Origin: Blastocatellia bacterium
GTDB taxonomy: Bacteria > Acidobacteriota > Blastocatellia > Pyrinomonadales > Pyrinomonadaceae
Length of the DNA stretch: 32,609 bases
Reading direction: 5' to 3'
Assembly: GCA_016789145.1 (NCBI GenBank)
Contig: JAEUQI010000033.1
Location: forward strand, 1-32,609
Shown here one piece after another: positions 1 through 8,648 of the stretch; within the stretch, counting starts at the first letter, position 1; each line of letters begins with the position of its first letter. A program made the position numbers and the translations under genes. The notes beneath the pieces were generated by a model. It searched no databases. It saw only the letters and a program-made list of their open reading frames with translations, and was not told the DNA's origin.

Positions 1-30
1 TGCAATGAAGTTCTTTGTGCCCATTAGTAT

Positions 31-90
31 GACAGGCTGCCTAGCCTGTCTTTCACGTTACGGCAGACCGACAGGCATGGCTGCCTGTCG
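31..90. repeat. Pair of REP-like palindromes
   Basis: Two short perfect hairpins share the same GACAGGC head. The first (31-50) has arms GACAGGCT/AGCCTGTC around GCCT. The second (69-90) has arms CGACAGGCA/TGCCTGTCG around TGGC. They lie 18 bases apart just upstream of der and resemble paired repetitive extragenic palindromes. No other copy was noticed in this window, so genome-wide repetition is inferred, not shown. Confidence 0.6.
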
Positions 91-134
91 TACTTCGTTA
101 TCGCAGTGCGTGCTTATGCCTTTTGGCTGGGGTT

Positions 135-143
135 TGCTAGAAT
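135..143 (+). promoter_or_regulatory. Extended -10 promoter candidate for der
   Basis: TGC-TAGAAT is an extended -10 element (TGn plus a TATAAT-like hexamer) ending 17 bases before the der ATG. No good -35 hexamer is visible, as often in extended -10 promoters. A similar TGT-TAGAAT precedes ridA, which supports the motif being functional. Confidence 0.4.
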
Positions 144-160
144 CTTGGTTCGCGTGTCAC

Positions 161-1504
161 ATGCAAGCACCTTTAGTAGCAATCATCGGTCGGCCTAACG
201 TCGGCAAATCCACACTGTTCAATCGCCTAACTGGTTCGCGCAAAGCGATCGTTGGCGATGAGCCGGGAATTACGCGCGACCGGATGTTTGGCGAGGTTAG
301 TTGGCGTGACCGAGATTTTCGGCTGGTAGATACCGGCGGAATTGTGCCGGATGACGACGCGATCATTCCGTCGAATATCTTCAAACAGGCGTCTGCGGCG
401 ATCAGCGAAGCCGTCGCGATCATTTGGGTCGTCGATTCGCGTGCTGGCGTGACGCCGCTCGACGAAGAGCTAGGCGTGCTGCTGCGGCATACCGGAAAGC
501 CGATATTTATTGCCGCAAACAAAGCCGAAACTCGTCGGGTCGAAGAAGAAGCTGCTGAGTTTCATAAGTTTGGTTACAACCTCACTCCGATCTCTGCCGA
601 ACACGGCAATGGCATCGGCGATCTGCTTGATGAGCTATTCGATGTATTAGATCTCGAAGAAACCGAGGAGGTCGAGACCGAAGAGCCGATCAAACTCGCG
701 ATCATTGGCCGTCCGAACGTTGGTAAATCATCGCTGCTGAATCAGATCCTTGGTGAGGAACGAGTGATCGTATCGCCGATCGCAGGCACTACGAGAGACG
801 CGATCGACACGCATTTGACGGTCGATGGGCAAGATTATTTGCTGATAGACACGGCCGGGATTCGCCGCAAAGGCAAGACGACCGAGATGGCTGAAAAGCT
901 GTCGGTCATCATGGCACGGAAATCATTGGAACGCGCAGACGTCGCCATTATCGTCATCGACGCTATCGAAGGCATTACAAATCTCGACGCAAATATCGCG
1001 GGCTACGCTGTAGATTCGGGCTGCTCTGTGATCATTGCTGTCAATAAATGGGACGCGATCGAAGAGAAAGAGACCAATACGATCTACGAATTCGAACGCA
1101 AGATCCGCGAGGCAATGAAGTTTCTCGATTACGCTCCGATCATTACGATCTCGGCTTTGACGGGCCAGCGAGTGACGAAGGTTCTGCCACTTGTCGCGCA
1201 GGCTTATGAGGCGAGGACCGTCAAGATACAGACCTCGAGATTGAATCGATTTTTCGAGAACTCCGTATCGCAGCCGAAAGGCGGCGGCCCGCCGGGAGGT
1301 TCGCGGCTGAAAATACAGTTCATTTCCCAAGGCGGAACGCGGCCGCCGTTGTTTATCTTGTTCACTTCGGGCGGAAAGCCGGGGCTGCATTTCTCGTACC
1401 TTAGGTATATTGAGAATCAGCTGCGCGATGAATTCGGCTTTTTTGCCACGCCAATTCGCCTCGTCGAACGTCACAAATCGAAAGGTAGAAAGGACAATTC
1501 TTGA
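161..1504 (+). CDS. der: Ribosome-assembly GTPase Der (EngA)
   Basis: Der is an essential double-GTPase that binds the 50S subunit during assembly. This 447-residue protein has the family's length and layout. The first G domain has GRPNVGKS at 10-17 and DTGG at 57-60. An acidic linker (about 163-176) follows, then the second G domain with GRPNVGKS at 183-190, DTAG at 230-233 and NKWD at 295-298. A C-terminal KH-like domain runs from about 355 to the basic tail. The ATG at 161 was chosen because the conserved sequence begins there; the open frame continues upstream to base 5, but that stretch covers the palindromes and has no family similarity. One oddity: the first G4 motif is NKAE (120-123) rather than NKxD. 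Asp to Glu at this place also occurs in some other Der proteins, so it probably still binds GTP. Confidence 0.96.
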   Translation: MQAPLVAIIGRPNVGKSTLFNRLTGSRKAIVGDEPGITRDRMFGEVSWRDRDFRLVDTGGIVPDDDAIIPSNIFKQASAAISEAVAIIWVVDSRAGVTPLDEELGVLLRHTGKPIFIAANKAETRRVEEEAAEFHKFGYNLTPISAEHGNGIGDLLDELFDVLDLEETEEVETEEPIKLAIIGRPNVGKSSLLNQILGEERVIVSPIAGTTRDAIDTHLTVDGQDYLLIDTAGIRRKGKTTEMAEKLSVIMARKSLERADVAIIVIDAIEGITNLDANIAGYAVDSGCSVIIAVNKWDAIEEKETNTIYEFERKIREAMKFLDYAPIITISALTGQRVTKVLPLVAQAYEARTVKIQTSRLNRFFENSVSQPKGGGPPGGSRLKIQFISQGGTRPPLFILFTSGGKPGLHFSYLRYIENQLRDEFGFFATPIRLVERHKSKGRKDNS

Positions 1505-1539
1505 TTCTGTAACAGAGTTTGTTACTATCGATTCGTATC

Positions 1540-3018
1540 GTGGAAACACTTGTCACAATAATCAGAGTTTTGTTGGCTGCGATCTTCATTGTCGCGGCTG
1601 TGACAAAACTGCGTGATCACGCCGGAACCAAGAAAGCTGCTGTAAGTTTTGGCGTGCCTGAATCCTTTGCGGCGGCGTTTGCGTTGGTGCTTCCGTTGGC
1701 GGAACTTTCGGCGGCGGTTATGTTACTGACGGTTACAACGTCTTGGTTTGGCGCCGTCGCGATCACGGTCTTGCTTGCGATCTTTTCAGTCGCGATCGCT
1801 GTGCAACTCCTGAAAGGTGAGGAGCCGAATTGCCATTGTTTCGGTCAGCTTGGTTCGGAAAAGATCGGCGTATCAAGCGTAATTCGAAATGCTGCATTTA
1901 TCGCTCCGGCAGCTTTTTTGGTGGCCAGAGGTTCCGCTAAACAAGGAACTGAGATCTGGAATTTAGAAACTCAAGCAGTTTTGGTGTTGCTCGTTGCCGG
2001 CTGTATCGCATTGATCTTAGTGGCGATCGGAATGCTGCAACGAATATCAGCGAAGCAGGACGAACTAGCAAAACGCATCGATATTCTCGAACTCGCCGCG
2101 CCTATCGCTGAGGTCGAGCGTGAGCACGCCGGGCATCCGCACGATGGACTGCCGATCGGAGCAATGCTGCCGGAGTTTGAGCTAAAGGATACAGACGGCG
2201 AGACAGTTTCGACAGCTACGCTATTCGGCGATGGAAAAGGAGCCTTGCTTTTGTTCGTGAGCCCGACCTGTGCTCCGTGTAAGACGCTCGTACCGAAGTT
2301 TCGAGAGTGGGCACCCGAATTGTCGGAAAAGCTGAATCTATATTTGATAACGTCGGGCACAGCCGATGAGAACATCAAAAAGTTCGGCGATCTGCCAACG
2401 TCTCCGTTATTACTGCAGGAAAAACGTGAATTTGCGGATGCCGTCAATGCGAAATGGACGCCGTCGGCGATGTACATCAACGCGAAAGGCCGCGTAGCCA
2501 GCCATATTTCGGCGGGAGACACGGCTGTTGCGGAGCTTGTCGAACGAATTCGCGAAGCAGATCTATCTCGGGATCACGTTCGTTTTGAACTGCCGAATGC
2601 GAATGGCGGATTGAATCGGGTCGAGATCGGAAACGAAATTCCTGCGTTTAGCTTGCCGACTATCGACGGCGGAGAGCTTTCCGATCGAAGTTTGAAGGGC
2701 ACGGAGACACTTGTGACTTTTTGGAGCACCACATGCCCGCATTGCAAGGCGATGGAACCCGAGTTGAAACGATGGGCGGCAGGACGAAATGGTGACAGTC
2801 CGCGGCTCGTAATGCTCTCTGCAGGCGAGGCCGATGAGCACAAGGCGTTGGAAATCGACGCGCCTATCGCACTTGATGAAGGCAATTTGGTTGGTGCCGA
2901 GCTTGGCATGTATGGCACGCCGTCCGCCGTGTTGATCGACGAGCAGGGCCGTTTCGCATCGGAGATCGCGGTCGGTGCTTCGAATATCTGGCTGCTCGTC
3001 GGAAAGAAACCGTTATGA
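1540..3018 (+). CDS. MauE/DoxX-like membrane protein fused to two thioredoxin-like domains
   Basis: This 492-residue protein probably handles disulfide exchange at or outside the inner membrane. The N-terminal part has four hydrophobic segments (about 3-23, 43-65, 71-91, 113-131) with the CxCFG motif (98-102) typical of MauE-type proteins. A fifth membrane segment (about 145-166) is followed by two redoxin/TlpA-like domains. The first has the active site CAPC (Cys244, Cys247) and the second CPHC (Cys399, Cys402). Each is followed by a Thr-Pro turn in the place of the thioredoxin cis-proline. The GTG at 1540 is preferred because it gives a natural membrane start; a TTG at 1519 is the alternative. 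Its end overlaps the tgt start by 4 bases, so the two are co-translated. Substrate unknown. The predicted topology (Trx domains in the periplasm if N-in) is an inference. Confidence 0.82.
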   Translation: METLVTIIRVLLAAIFIVAAVTKLRDHAGTKKAAVSFGVPESFAAAFALVLPLAELSAAVMLLTVTTSWFGAVAITVLLAIFSVAIAVQLLKGEEPNCHCFGQLGSEKIGVSSVIRNAAFIAPAAFLVARGSAKQGTEIWNLETQAVLVLLVAGCIALILVAIGMLQRISAKQDELAKRIDILELAAPIAEVEREHAGHPHDGLPIGAMLPEFELKDTDGETVSTATLFGDGKGALLLFVSPTCAPCKTLVPKFREWAPELSEKLNLYLITSGTADENIKKFGDLPTSPLLLQEKREFADAVNAKWTPSAMYINAKGRVASHISAGDTAVAELVERIREADLSRDHVRFELPNANGGLNRVEIGNEIPAFSLPTIDGGELSDRSLKGTETLVTFWSTTCPHCKAMEPELKRWAAGRNGDSPRLVMLSAGEADEHKALEIDAPIALDEGNLVGAELGMYGTPSAVLIDEQGRFASEIAVGASNIWLLVGKKPL

Positions 3019-4196
3019 CATCGCCGATAGAATGGAACGTCGAGACGACCGATGGCCGTGCTCGAGCCGGAACGCTGCGCACGCGGCGGAGCGTGATCGA
3101 AACGCCCGTTTTCATGCCCGTTGGAACTCAGGCGGCGGTGAAGGGAATTCGGTTTGAATGGCTAGAAGACGAGCTTGACGCACGCATTATTCTCGGAAAC
3201 ACATATCACCTTTTCTTGCGTCCCGGCGTTGACGTTATCCGCGAATTCGGAGGTTTACATAAGTTTGGAACGTGGAGCCGATCGTTGCTGACGGACAGCG
3301 GCGGTTTTCAGGTTTTCTCATTGTCCGATCTGCGAAAGTTGACTGAAGACGGCGTTGAGTTTCGATCGCATCTCGATGGCGGCAAGCATTTTCTGTCGCC
3401 TGAGGTTTCGATGGAGATACAGGCGGCGTTGGGTTCGGAGATCGTGATGGTATTTGACGAATGCCCGCCGGGCGACGCCGGGCATGATTTGACGCGAAAG
3501 AGCCTCGAGATGACGGCTCGCTGGGCGTTGCGCTCTAAGGACCGATTCAACGAACTACAAGATTCGGGACAGGACACAGGTTATCGTGCGGCCGATGGAT
3601 TAAGTGGAAGGCAAGCATTGTTCGGTATCGTTCAAGGTGCCGGACATTACGATCTGAGAAGCGAGAGCCTTGCGAAAACAGTTGAGATCGGTTTTGACGG
3701 TTATGCGATCGGTGGCTTGAGCGTTGGCGAAGAAAAAGACGTGATGTACGGCGTTCTCGACCATATCGCGCATCAAATGCCTGATGACGCACCTCGATAC
3801 CTGATGGGTGTCGGTACGCCTGAGGATCTGATCGAGGCTGTTTACAACGGCGTTGACATGTTCGATTGCGTGATACCGACGCGGAACGGTCGGACGGGAA
3901 GTGCGTTCACTTCGCATGGCAAGATCAATGTTCGGAACGCGAAGTTCACCAGCGACAAAGGGCCGATCGATGCGGAATGTTCGTGCTCAGTCTGCCAAAG
4001 ATATTCGCTCGGATACATACGTCATTTGTATCAAGCCGGCGAGATGACGGCGGCGACGATGATATCGCATCATAACGTAGCGTTCTTCTTGAATACGATG
4101 CGGTCGGCTAGAACTGCGATCATCGAGGGCAGATTCACACAGTTTCGCACTGATTTTCTCGCGAAAATAGGTAGGTTTGCCGCTGAGAGCGTTTGA
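3015..4196 (+). CDS. tgt: Queuine/preQ1 tRNA-ribosyltransferase
   Basis: Tgt exchanges guanine 34 for the queuosine precursor preQ1 in GUN-anticodon tRNAs, in the cytoplasm. The 393-residue protein has the catalytic region DSGGFQV (Asp94), the nucleophile region FDCVIPTRNGR (Asp284), and the C-terminal zinc site Cys322, Cys324, Cys327 with His353. The start codon sits inside the stop of the upstream gene (ATGA overlap). yajC follows 52 bases later; the tgt-yajC-secD-secF order is widely conserved in bacteria, which supports all four calls. A short Gly/Asp-rich insertion at about 183-200 precedes the FGIVQG motif. Confidence 0.97.
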   Translation: MTSPIEWNVETTDGRARAGTLRTRRSVIETPVFMPVGTQAAVKGIRFEWLEDELDARIILGNTYHLFLRPGVDVIREFGGLHKFGTWSRSLLTDSGGFQVFSLSDLRKLTEDGVEFRSHLDGGKHFLSPEVSMEIQAALGSEIVMVFDECPPGDAGHDLTRKSLEMTARWALRSKDRFNELQDSGQDTGYRAADGLSGRQALFGIVQGAGHYDLRSESLAKTVEIGFDGYAIGGLSVGEEKDVMYGVLDHIAHQMPDDAPRYLMGVGTPEDLIEAVYNGVDMFDCVIPTRNGRTGSAFTSHGKINVRNAKFTSDKGPIDAECSCSVCQRYSLGYIRHLYQAGEMTAATMISHHNVAFFLNTMRSARTAIIEGRFTQFRTDFLAKIGRFAAESV

Positions 4197-4248
4197 TATT
4201 GGCGGATACTGTGTATATTATTGAGTTTTTGTCTTTAGTGTCGAAAAA

Positions 4249-4557
4249 ATGATGAATACTTTTGTGCTGTTTTTCCAAGATGCATCGGGCGGCGGATTTC
4301 CGTGGTCGATGGTCTTTATGATGCTCGCGATATTCGGCATCTTTTACTTTTTGGTCATATTGCCTCAGAAACGTCAGAAGCAGCAGCTTCAGGATATGAT
4401 CGCCGCCTTAAAGATAAACGACGAGATCGTAACCGTTGGCGGAGTGATCGGCACGATCAAGGAAGTTAGGGAAACGAGCTTCATCATATATAGCGCAGAT
4501 AAATCTTTTTTGGAGATCGGTAAGAGTGCAGTGGTCGGACGCCGCGCCGAATCCTAA
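4249..4557 (+). CDS. yajC: Preprotein translocase accessory subunit YajC
   Basis: YajC is a small inner-membrane partner of SecDF in the holotranslocon. This 102-residue protein has one membrane segment (about 18-38), followed directly by the basic stretch PQKRQKQQ and a small cytoplasmic domain with the family pattern of an EIVTVGG-like strand. Two tandem ATG codons (4249 and 4252) are both possible starts. The 52-base gap after tgt is AT-rich with a weak promoter-like TTGATA/TATATT pair (4193-4219, spacer only 15). secD follows 21 bases downstream. Confidence 0.93.
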   Translation: MMNTFVLFFQDASGGGFPWSMVFMMLAIFGIFYFLVILPQKRQKQQLQDMIAALKINDEIVTVGGVIGTIKEVRETSFIIYSADKSFLEIGKSAVVGRRAES

Positions 4558-4578
4558 TTTACCGAGACGTAGTAAGTA

Positions 4579-6270
4579 ATGAAGAACAAGAGTCTTTTGA
4601 TCAGGACGATCATCATTGTGGTGATCTTTCTTGTGGGTGTTTATTTGGTATTTGGCCCGCGCCGCATACCGAATTCGTCTGACTTTACGTGGACAGGCAT
4701 CAAAACGAACCTATCTGAGAATATCAACCTAGGCCTCGACCTTCGTGGCGGCTCGCACCTCGTGATGCGTGTTAAGACCGACGATTATCTCAAGGTTTTG
4801 ACCGAGAACAACGCTCAAGCTGCAGAAACTGCGGCGAAAGACGCGAAACTTCCTGTCACGGCGAGCTCGGTCGTTACTGAGAATAACACCTATCAGATCA
4901 ACTTGAACGTCTCGGACGCTTCGCAATCCGCCGCGATCATTGAAGAAGTAAAGAAGAAAGTTGACCTCGCAAACTGGACCGAAAGCCAGAATGCTACGTC
5001 GATCTCGTGGAGCCTGCCGCTTCAAGCTCAAGACCTTTTGAAACGTCAAGCTGTCGATCAGGCGTTGAAGATCATTGATAGCCGAATCAACGCTTTTGGC
5101 GTCAAGGAACCAACGCTACAAAAGTACGGTGCAGAAACTTCTGGCCAGATCTTGTTACAGATGCCCGGCGTTGACGATCCGGAGCGCGTTAAATCGTTGC
5201 TTAGAGCAGAATCGAACCTTCAATTGATGAAGGTCGTTGGCCCGGGAAGCCCATCTCCGGTAACCACCTATAATACTGAAGCTGAGGCGAAACAGTCGCT
5301 TGGCGGAAATGTTCCGGCGAATCGTCGGATCATGATCTATCGCGAACGCGATGAGCCTACTTCGTCCGCCAACAAAGCTGCGGATAACAATAAGACTCCG
5401 CCAAAATATGTCGTAGTCGAGTTTCCGGCCGTTGTAGACGGTAGCGAACTGCGAGATGCTTCCGCGGTTAGCAGAACCGGTAGCGAAGGCGACTATCAAA
5501 TTTCATTCTCTTTAAAGCCCGCGGGTGCCCAGAAGTTTGGTGAATGGACCGGCAAGAATATCAACAATTACATGGGCGTCGCGCTGAACGACGAGATCAA
5601 GTCGGTGGCTTACATCAAGTCGCAGATATTCGATTCGGGCGAAATTTCAGGTAAGTTTACGAAAACCTCGGCTGAAGATCTCGCGTTGACGCTCAAGTCT
5701 GGTGCACTACCGGCGAAGATCGAGTATCAGGAAGAACGTACGGTCGGGCCGAGTCTCGGTGCGGATTCGATCGAGGCTGGCGTTGAGGCGTCGCTTGGCG
5801 GATTGGCGTTCATCGTCGTGTTCATGCTGTTTTACTATCGCGGCTCCGGCATCAATGCTGTGGTCGCGCTGATCTTGAATTTGCTGCTCACAATGGCTGC
5901 ATTGATATTGATCAAATCGACGCTGACTCTGCCGGGAATCGCGGGACTTATCCTCGGTATCGGTATGGCCGTTGACTCGAACGTGCTTATCTTCGAGCGT
6001 ATTCGCGAAGAATTAAGAGCAGGCCGCAGTGTTGCCGAGGCGATCGGTCTTGGATTTGATCGAGCTTTCGTGACGATCATCGATACGCACTTAACGACGA
6101 TCATCTCATCGGCGATCCTTTATCTAAACGGCACCGGCCCGATCCGCGGATTTGCGGTCACGCTCGTGCTCGGACTTCTGATCAATCTGTTCTCGGCCGT
6201 TTTCGTGTCACGAACGATCTTTATGTGGTTGCTCGAACGCAATCCTGACGCTAAGACCGTCAGCATCTAA
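4579..6270 (+). CDS. secD: Protein translocase subunit SecD
   Basis: SecD uses the proton motive force to help pull exported proteins through SecYEG. The 563-residue protein has an N-terminal membrane helix (about 7-25), the LGLDLRGGSHL motif just after it, a large periplasmic region, and five C-terminal membrane helices from about residue 400. The helix-4 signature GMAVDSNVLIFERIREEL is intact and holds the conserved acidic and Asn residues of the proton path. Length and motifs are typical. It lies between yajC and secF in the standard order. The periplasmic region has a low-complexity loop around 230-275 (Thr/Ala/Asn/Lys-rich) that looks like a lineage-specific insertion. Confidence 0.97.
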   Translation: MKNKSLLIRTIIIVVIFLVGVYLVFGPRRIPNSSDFTWTGIKTNLSENINLGLDLRGGSHLVMRVKTDDYLKVLTENNAQAAETAAKDAKLPVTASSVVTENNTYQINLNVSDASQSAAIIEEVKKKVDLANWTESQNATSISWSLPLQAQDLLKRQAVDQALKIIDSRINAFGVKEPTLQKYGAETSGQILLQMPGVDDPERVKSLLRAESNLQLMKVVGPGSPSPVTTYNTEAEAKQSLGGNVPANRRIMIYRERDEPTSSANKAADNNKTPPKYVVVEFPAVVDGSELRDASAVSRTGSEGDYQISFSLKPAGAQKFGEWTGKNINNYMGVALNDEIKSVAYIKSQIFDSGEISGKFTKTSAEDLALTLKSGALPAKIEYQEERTVGPSLGADSIEAGVEASLGGLAFIVVFMLFYYRGSGINAVVALILNLLLTMAALILIKSTLTLPGIAGLILGIGMAVDSNVLIFERIREELRAGRSVAEAIGLGFDRAFVTIIDTHLTTIISSAILYLNGTGPIRGFAVTLVLGLLINLFSAVFVSRTIFMWLLERNPDAKTVSI

Positions 6271-6305
6271 GTTATTGATAGTGAACCGTTTACGGTTAAT
6301 TTGCG

Positions 6306-7373
6306 ATGTTAGAATTATTTAAGAACATTAACGTTGATTGGATGGGCCTTCGCCGTCCGCTCATCTTCGTCTCGATCGTTGTGCTGCTTGCCGGGCTTTT
6401 CTCGGCAATTGGCCGTCAGTTTACCGAAGGCGGCACGGAGGCGTTCAACCAAGGTGTAGACTTTAAGGGCGGAACCGTCGTTGTAGCCAAGTTTCGCGAA
6501 AAGCCATCGGCTGACACAGTGCGAAGTGCGTTGCAGTCGTTGAATGTCGGCGAGACCGTGATTCAGGATTCGACCGATAAGCAAGACGAAATGCTGATCA
6601 AGGTCCCAAATATGGGAGCTCGTCCTGAGGAATGTCCCGGCGTTGACGAAGCTAGCCGCTGCTACGTGAAAAAAGCCCTTGACACGCTCGGTAAAGAAGC
6701 CGATGGTGCGAAGACGCTTGCGGAGGACAGTGCCGCTGCTTATAAGATCGTCGGAACTGACACGGTCGGCCCTGTGGCCAGTGCACAGTTGCGTAATCAG
6801 GCGGTTATCGCGACTTTGCTTGGAATGGTCGGCATTTTGCTATACATTGCGTTCCGTTACGATTGGACGTATGCGGCGGGTGCCGTTATCGCTGTGTTTC
6901 ACGACGTTCTGATCACGCTGGCGTTCTTCTCGATATTCCAATGGGAAGTCAATCTTACTGTGCTCGCGGCGTTGTTGACGCTCGTTGGCTTTTCTGTGAA
7001 TGACTCGATCGTTATCTTCGATCGAATTCGCGAGAACATCACGCTGCATCGCGGCGAATCGATCTACAAGCTTACAAACGACTCGATCAACCAGACGATG
7101 TCGCGAACGATCGTAACGAATGGGCTTGTGTTCTTGTCGGTCCTTGCGTTGGTTATCTTCGGCGGCGAAGTTCTGCGTGCGTTCTCGTTGGCATTGTTTG
7201 TGGGTTCGATAACTGGAACGTTCTCGACCATAGCCATTGCCAGCCCGATCGCGATCTGGTGGCAAGACAAGATCGGCGAAGCAAAGGTGAAGGAAGTTCT
7301 TGCCCCCGTAACCGGTGAAAAATTAGCGACCGCCTCGCGTCGCTCGGTTACGCGGCGTCCGGTGACGAGATAG
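6306..7373 (+). CDS. secF: Protein translocase subunit SecF
   Basis: SecF pairs with SecD. This 355-residue protein has an N-terminal helix, the FKGGT motif of the family, a shorter periplasmic domain that contains two Cys residues (in the PEECPG and SRCYV stretches), and five more helices with the signature FSVNDSIVIFDRIREN. The C-terminus is a basic, Arg-rich tail in the cytoplasm. It begins 35 bases after secD; that gap holds a small perfect hairpin (6284-6297, AACCGT/ACGGTT). The two periplasmic Cys could form a disulfide, which is an inference. It is the last gene of this block, but no clear intrinsic terminator follows. Confidence 0.96.
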   Translation: MLELFKNINVDWMGLRRPLIFVSIVVLLAGLFSAIGRQFTEGGTEAFNQGVDFKGGTVVVAKFREKPSADTVRSALQSLNVGETVIQDSTDKQDEMLIKVPNMGARPEECPGVDEASRCYVKKALDTLGKEADGAKTLAEDSAAAYKIVGTDTVGPVASAQLRNQAVIATLLGMVGILLYIAFRYDWTYAAGAVIAVFHDVLITLAFFSIFQWEVNLTVLAALLTLVGFSVNDSIVIFDRIRENITLHRGESIYKLTNDSINQTMSRTIVTNGLVFLSVLALVIFGGEVLRAFSLALFVGSITGTFSTIAIASPIAIWWQDKIGEAKVKEVLAPVTGEKLATASRRSVTRRPVTR

Positions 7374-7720
7374 TCGCAAAAAAGGGTGAAATTTGGGTCA
7401 ATAAGCGTTGATTATTCTTGACTTTCATTTCCATAACTTTTAGACTGCATAACGTTGCTGGTCAATTGAAGAATATTCGACGTTTCTGCGTGTTTACTCG
7501 GGTCTTACGCAGGGAAAGTATTGGGGTCTTGCTTGTTTGATCGGCAGATTTCATTCATCCTTTAAGAGTCTCACAACGAAGATCGAATAACACCGAAACG
7601 GAAAGTTTTATCGTACAGTTGTAACTTATTTGGTTACTCTGCGTATTAAAAAGTTTCGAACAGTTCCATTGTTTCGCTCGAACCAGTTTGGCACCGGTTA
7701 ACAGCAACGGAGGTAAACTT
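7374..7720. other. Long intergenic region before the ton operon
   Basis: These 347 bases hold no convincing gene. They contain one good promoter-like pair (7418-7446) that would give a leader of about 270 bases, a second weaker pair closer to the gene (TTGTAA at 7619, TATTAA at 7644, spacer 19), a short inverted repeat GTAAC/GTTAC around 7621-7637, and a GGAGG ribosome-binding site at 7709-7713. The long leader leaves room for a regulatory structure, but I recognise no riboswitch class. Confidence 0.5.
7418..7446 (+). promoter_or_regulatory. Sigma70-like promoter candidate for the ton operon
   Basis: TTGACT (7418-7423) and TAGACT (7441-7446) are separated by exactly 17 bases. Transcription would start near 7453, leaving a leader of roughly 270 bases before tonB. 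Confidence 0.5.
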
Positions 7721-8539
7721 ATGCTTGACCAAATGGTTGAATCAAAAAATAACTCGGCTGAGAATAGCCGTCGCGGCCGCTTTATGGCCGTTACGCTGGT
7801 TATCGCGGTCGTAGTCGTCGTCACGATGTGGGGACGAGATCTGTTCGCTCAGGACTACGGGATGAGCGGCAGCGATCTAGAGCTTTCAACGCTCGTCGCA
7901 CCACCGCCACCTGAGGATGAGCCGCCACCTGAGCCTGAGAAGCAGCCTGAAAAGAAAGCAGCCCCTGATGTGGACATCCGCAAGGAATTGATCCAAAACA
8001 TCATGGCATCGCCGGTAAAGCCGCCGGACAAAGTCGACACGAGTACGCAGAAGGTTAATGCTATGCGCGAGAATGTGAAGACGATGCAGGGCGATACGGA
8101 TTTTAATAACGCCGCGGCCGCACCATCTCGTGGTGGGGAAGTTGTGACCTCTGGAACCACCAGCGGTCTTGGTAACCCCACTGGAACCGGAAACGATGAC
8201 GAAGATCAGTCGGGAACGCCGCCACCACCCAAACCACCTGCAACGCCGAAGCCGGCTCCTAAGACTGTTTCGGGCGGTGTGTTGAACGGTAAAGCTACGA
8301 GCTTGCCTAAGCCGGCTTATCCGCCGACCGCTCGTGCGGTGAGAGCTTCCGGAGCAGTGAGCGTTCAGGTTCTGATCAGCGAAACCGGTAGCGTCATTTC
8401 GGCTAACGCTGTTAGCGGACATCCGCTTTTGCGAGCCGCAGCCGAAGGTGCCGCACGTGGAGCACGTTTCAGCCCGACAATGCTTTCCGGTCAGCCGGTT
8501 AAAGTTTCGGGTGTGATCACTTACAATTTTGTGCCGTAA
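7721..8539 (+). CDS. tonB: Energy transducer TonB
   Basis: TonB carries proton-motive energy from ExbB/ExbD to outer-membrane transporters. This 272-residue protein has a short cytoplasmic end, one membrane anchor (about 21-37), and a Pro/Glu-rich spacer (about 55-75) that would span the periplasm. A second Pro/Lys-rich stretch follows at about 165-185. The C-terminal TonB domain (about 190-272) has the usual PxYPxxAR-type start (PAYPPTARAV) and ends in a beta strand. The ATG at 7721 follows a GGAGG site by 7 bases, so upstream in-frame starts are rejected. exbB and two exbD genes follow, which supports the call. The partner receptor is not in the window. Confidence 0.9.
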   Translation: MLDQMVESKNNSAENSRRGRFMAVTLVIAVVVVVTMWGRDLFAQDYGMSGSDLELSTLVAPPPPEDEPPPEPEKQPEKKAAPDVDIRKELIQNIMASPVKPPDKVDTSTQKVNAMRENVKTMQGDTDFNNAAAAPSRGGEVVTSGTTSGLGNPTGTGNDDEDQSGTPPPPKPPATPKPAPKTVSGGVLNGKATSLPKPAYPPTARAVRASGAVSVQVLISETGSVISANAVSGHPLLRAAAEGAARGARFSPTMLSGQPVKVSGVITYNFVP

Positions 8540-8557
8540 GGTATAGGTTTTTGATGT

Positions 8558-8587
8558 ACAAGGGAGCGGCCCTGGCCGTTTCCTTGT
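8558..8587 (+). terminator. Intercistronic hairpin between tonB and exbB
   Basis: Outer arms ACAAGG (8558-8563) and CCTTGT (8582-8587), and inner arms CGGCC/GGCCG around CT, form a hairpin with small internal loops. Only a weak T-run follows, so it is more likely a partial terminator or an mRNA-stabilising stem than a full stop. Confidence 0.5.
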
Positions 8588-8648
8588 CAAATTTTGGAAA
8601 GAAGTTAGTAATCAATAAGTATCTTTTGATTTCTTTGGAGGAAAAATC

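Noticed and set aside
518..529. Broken G4 motif in Der (NKAE)
   Set aside because: Glu at this position occurs in other Der families, and all other motifs of both G domains are intact.
923..1549. 208-residue minus-strand frame opposite der
   Set aside because: Antisense to the conserved second G domain and KH domain of Der; no recognisable pattern.
7374..7720. Riboswitch in the long ton leader
   Set aside because: No recognisable conserved core (for example cobalamin or iron-related motifs) and no terminator/antiterminator pair before tonB.
7886..8590. 234-residue minus-strand frame opposite tonB
   Set aside because: Arg/Cys-rich shadow of the Pro-rich TonB codons with no start signal.
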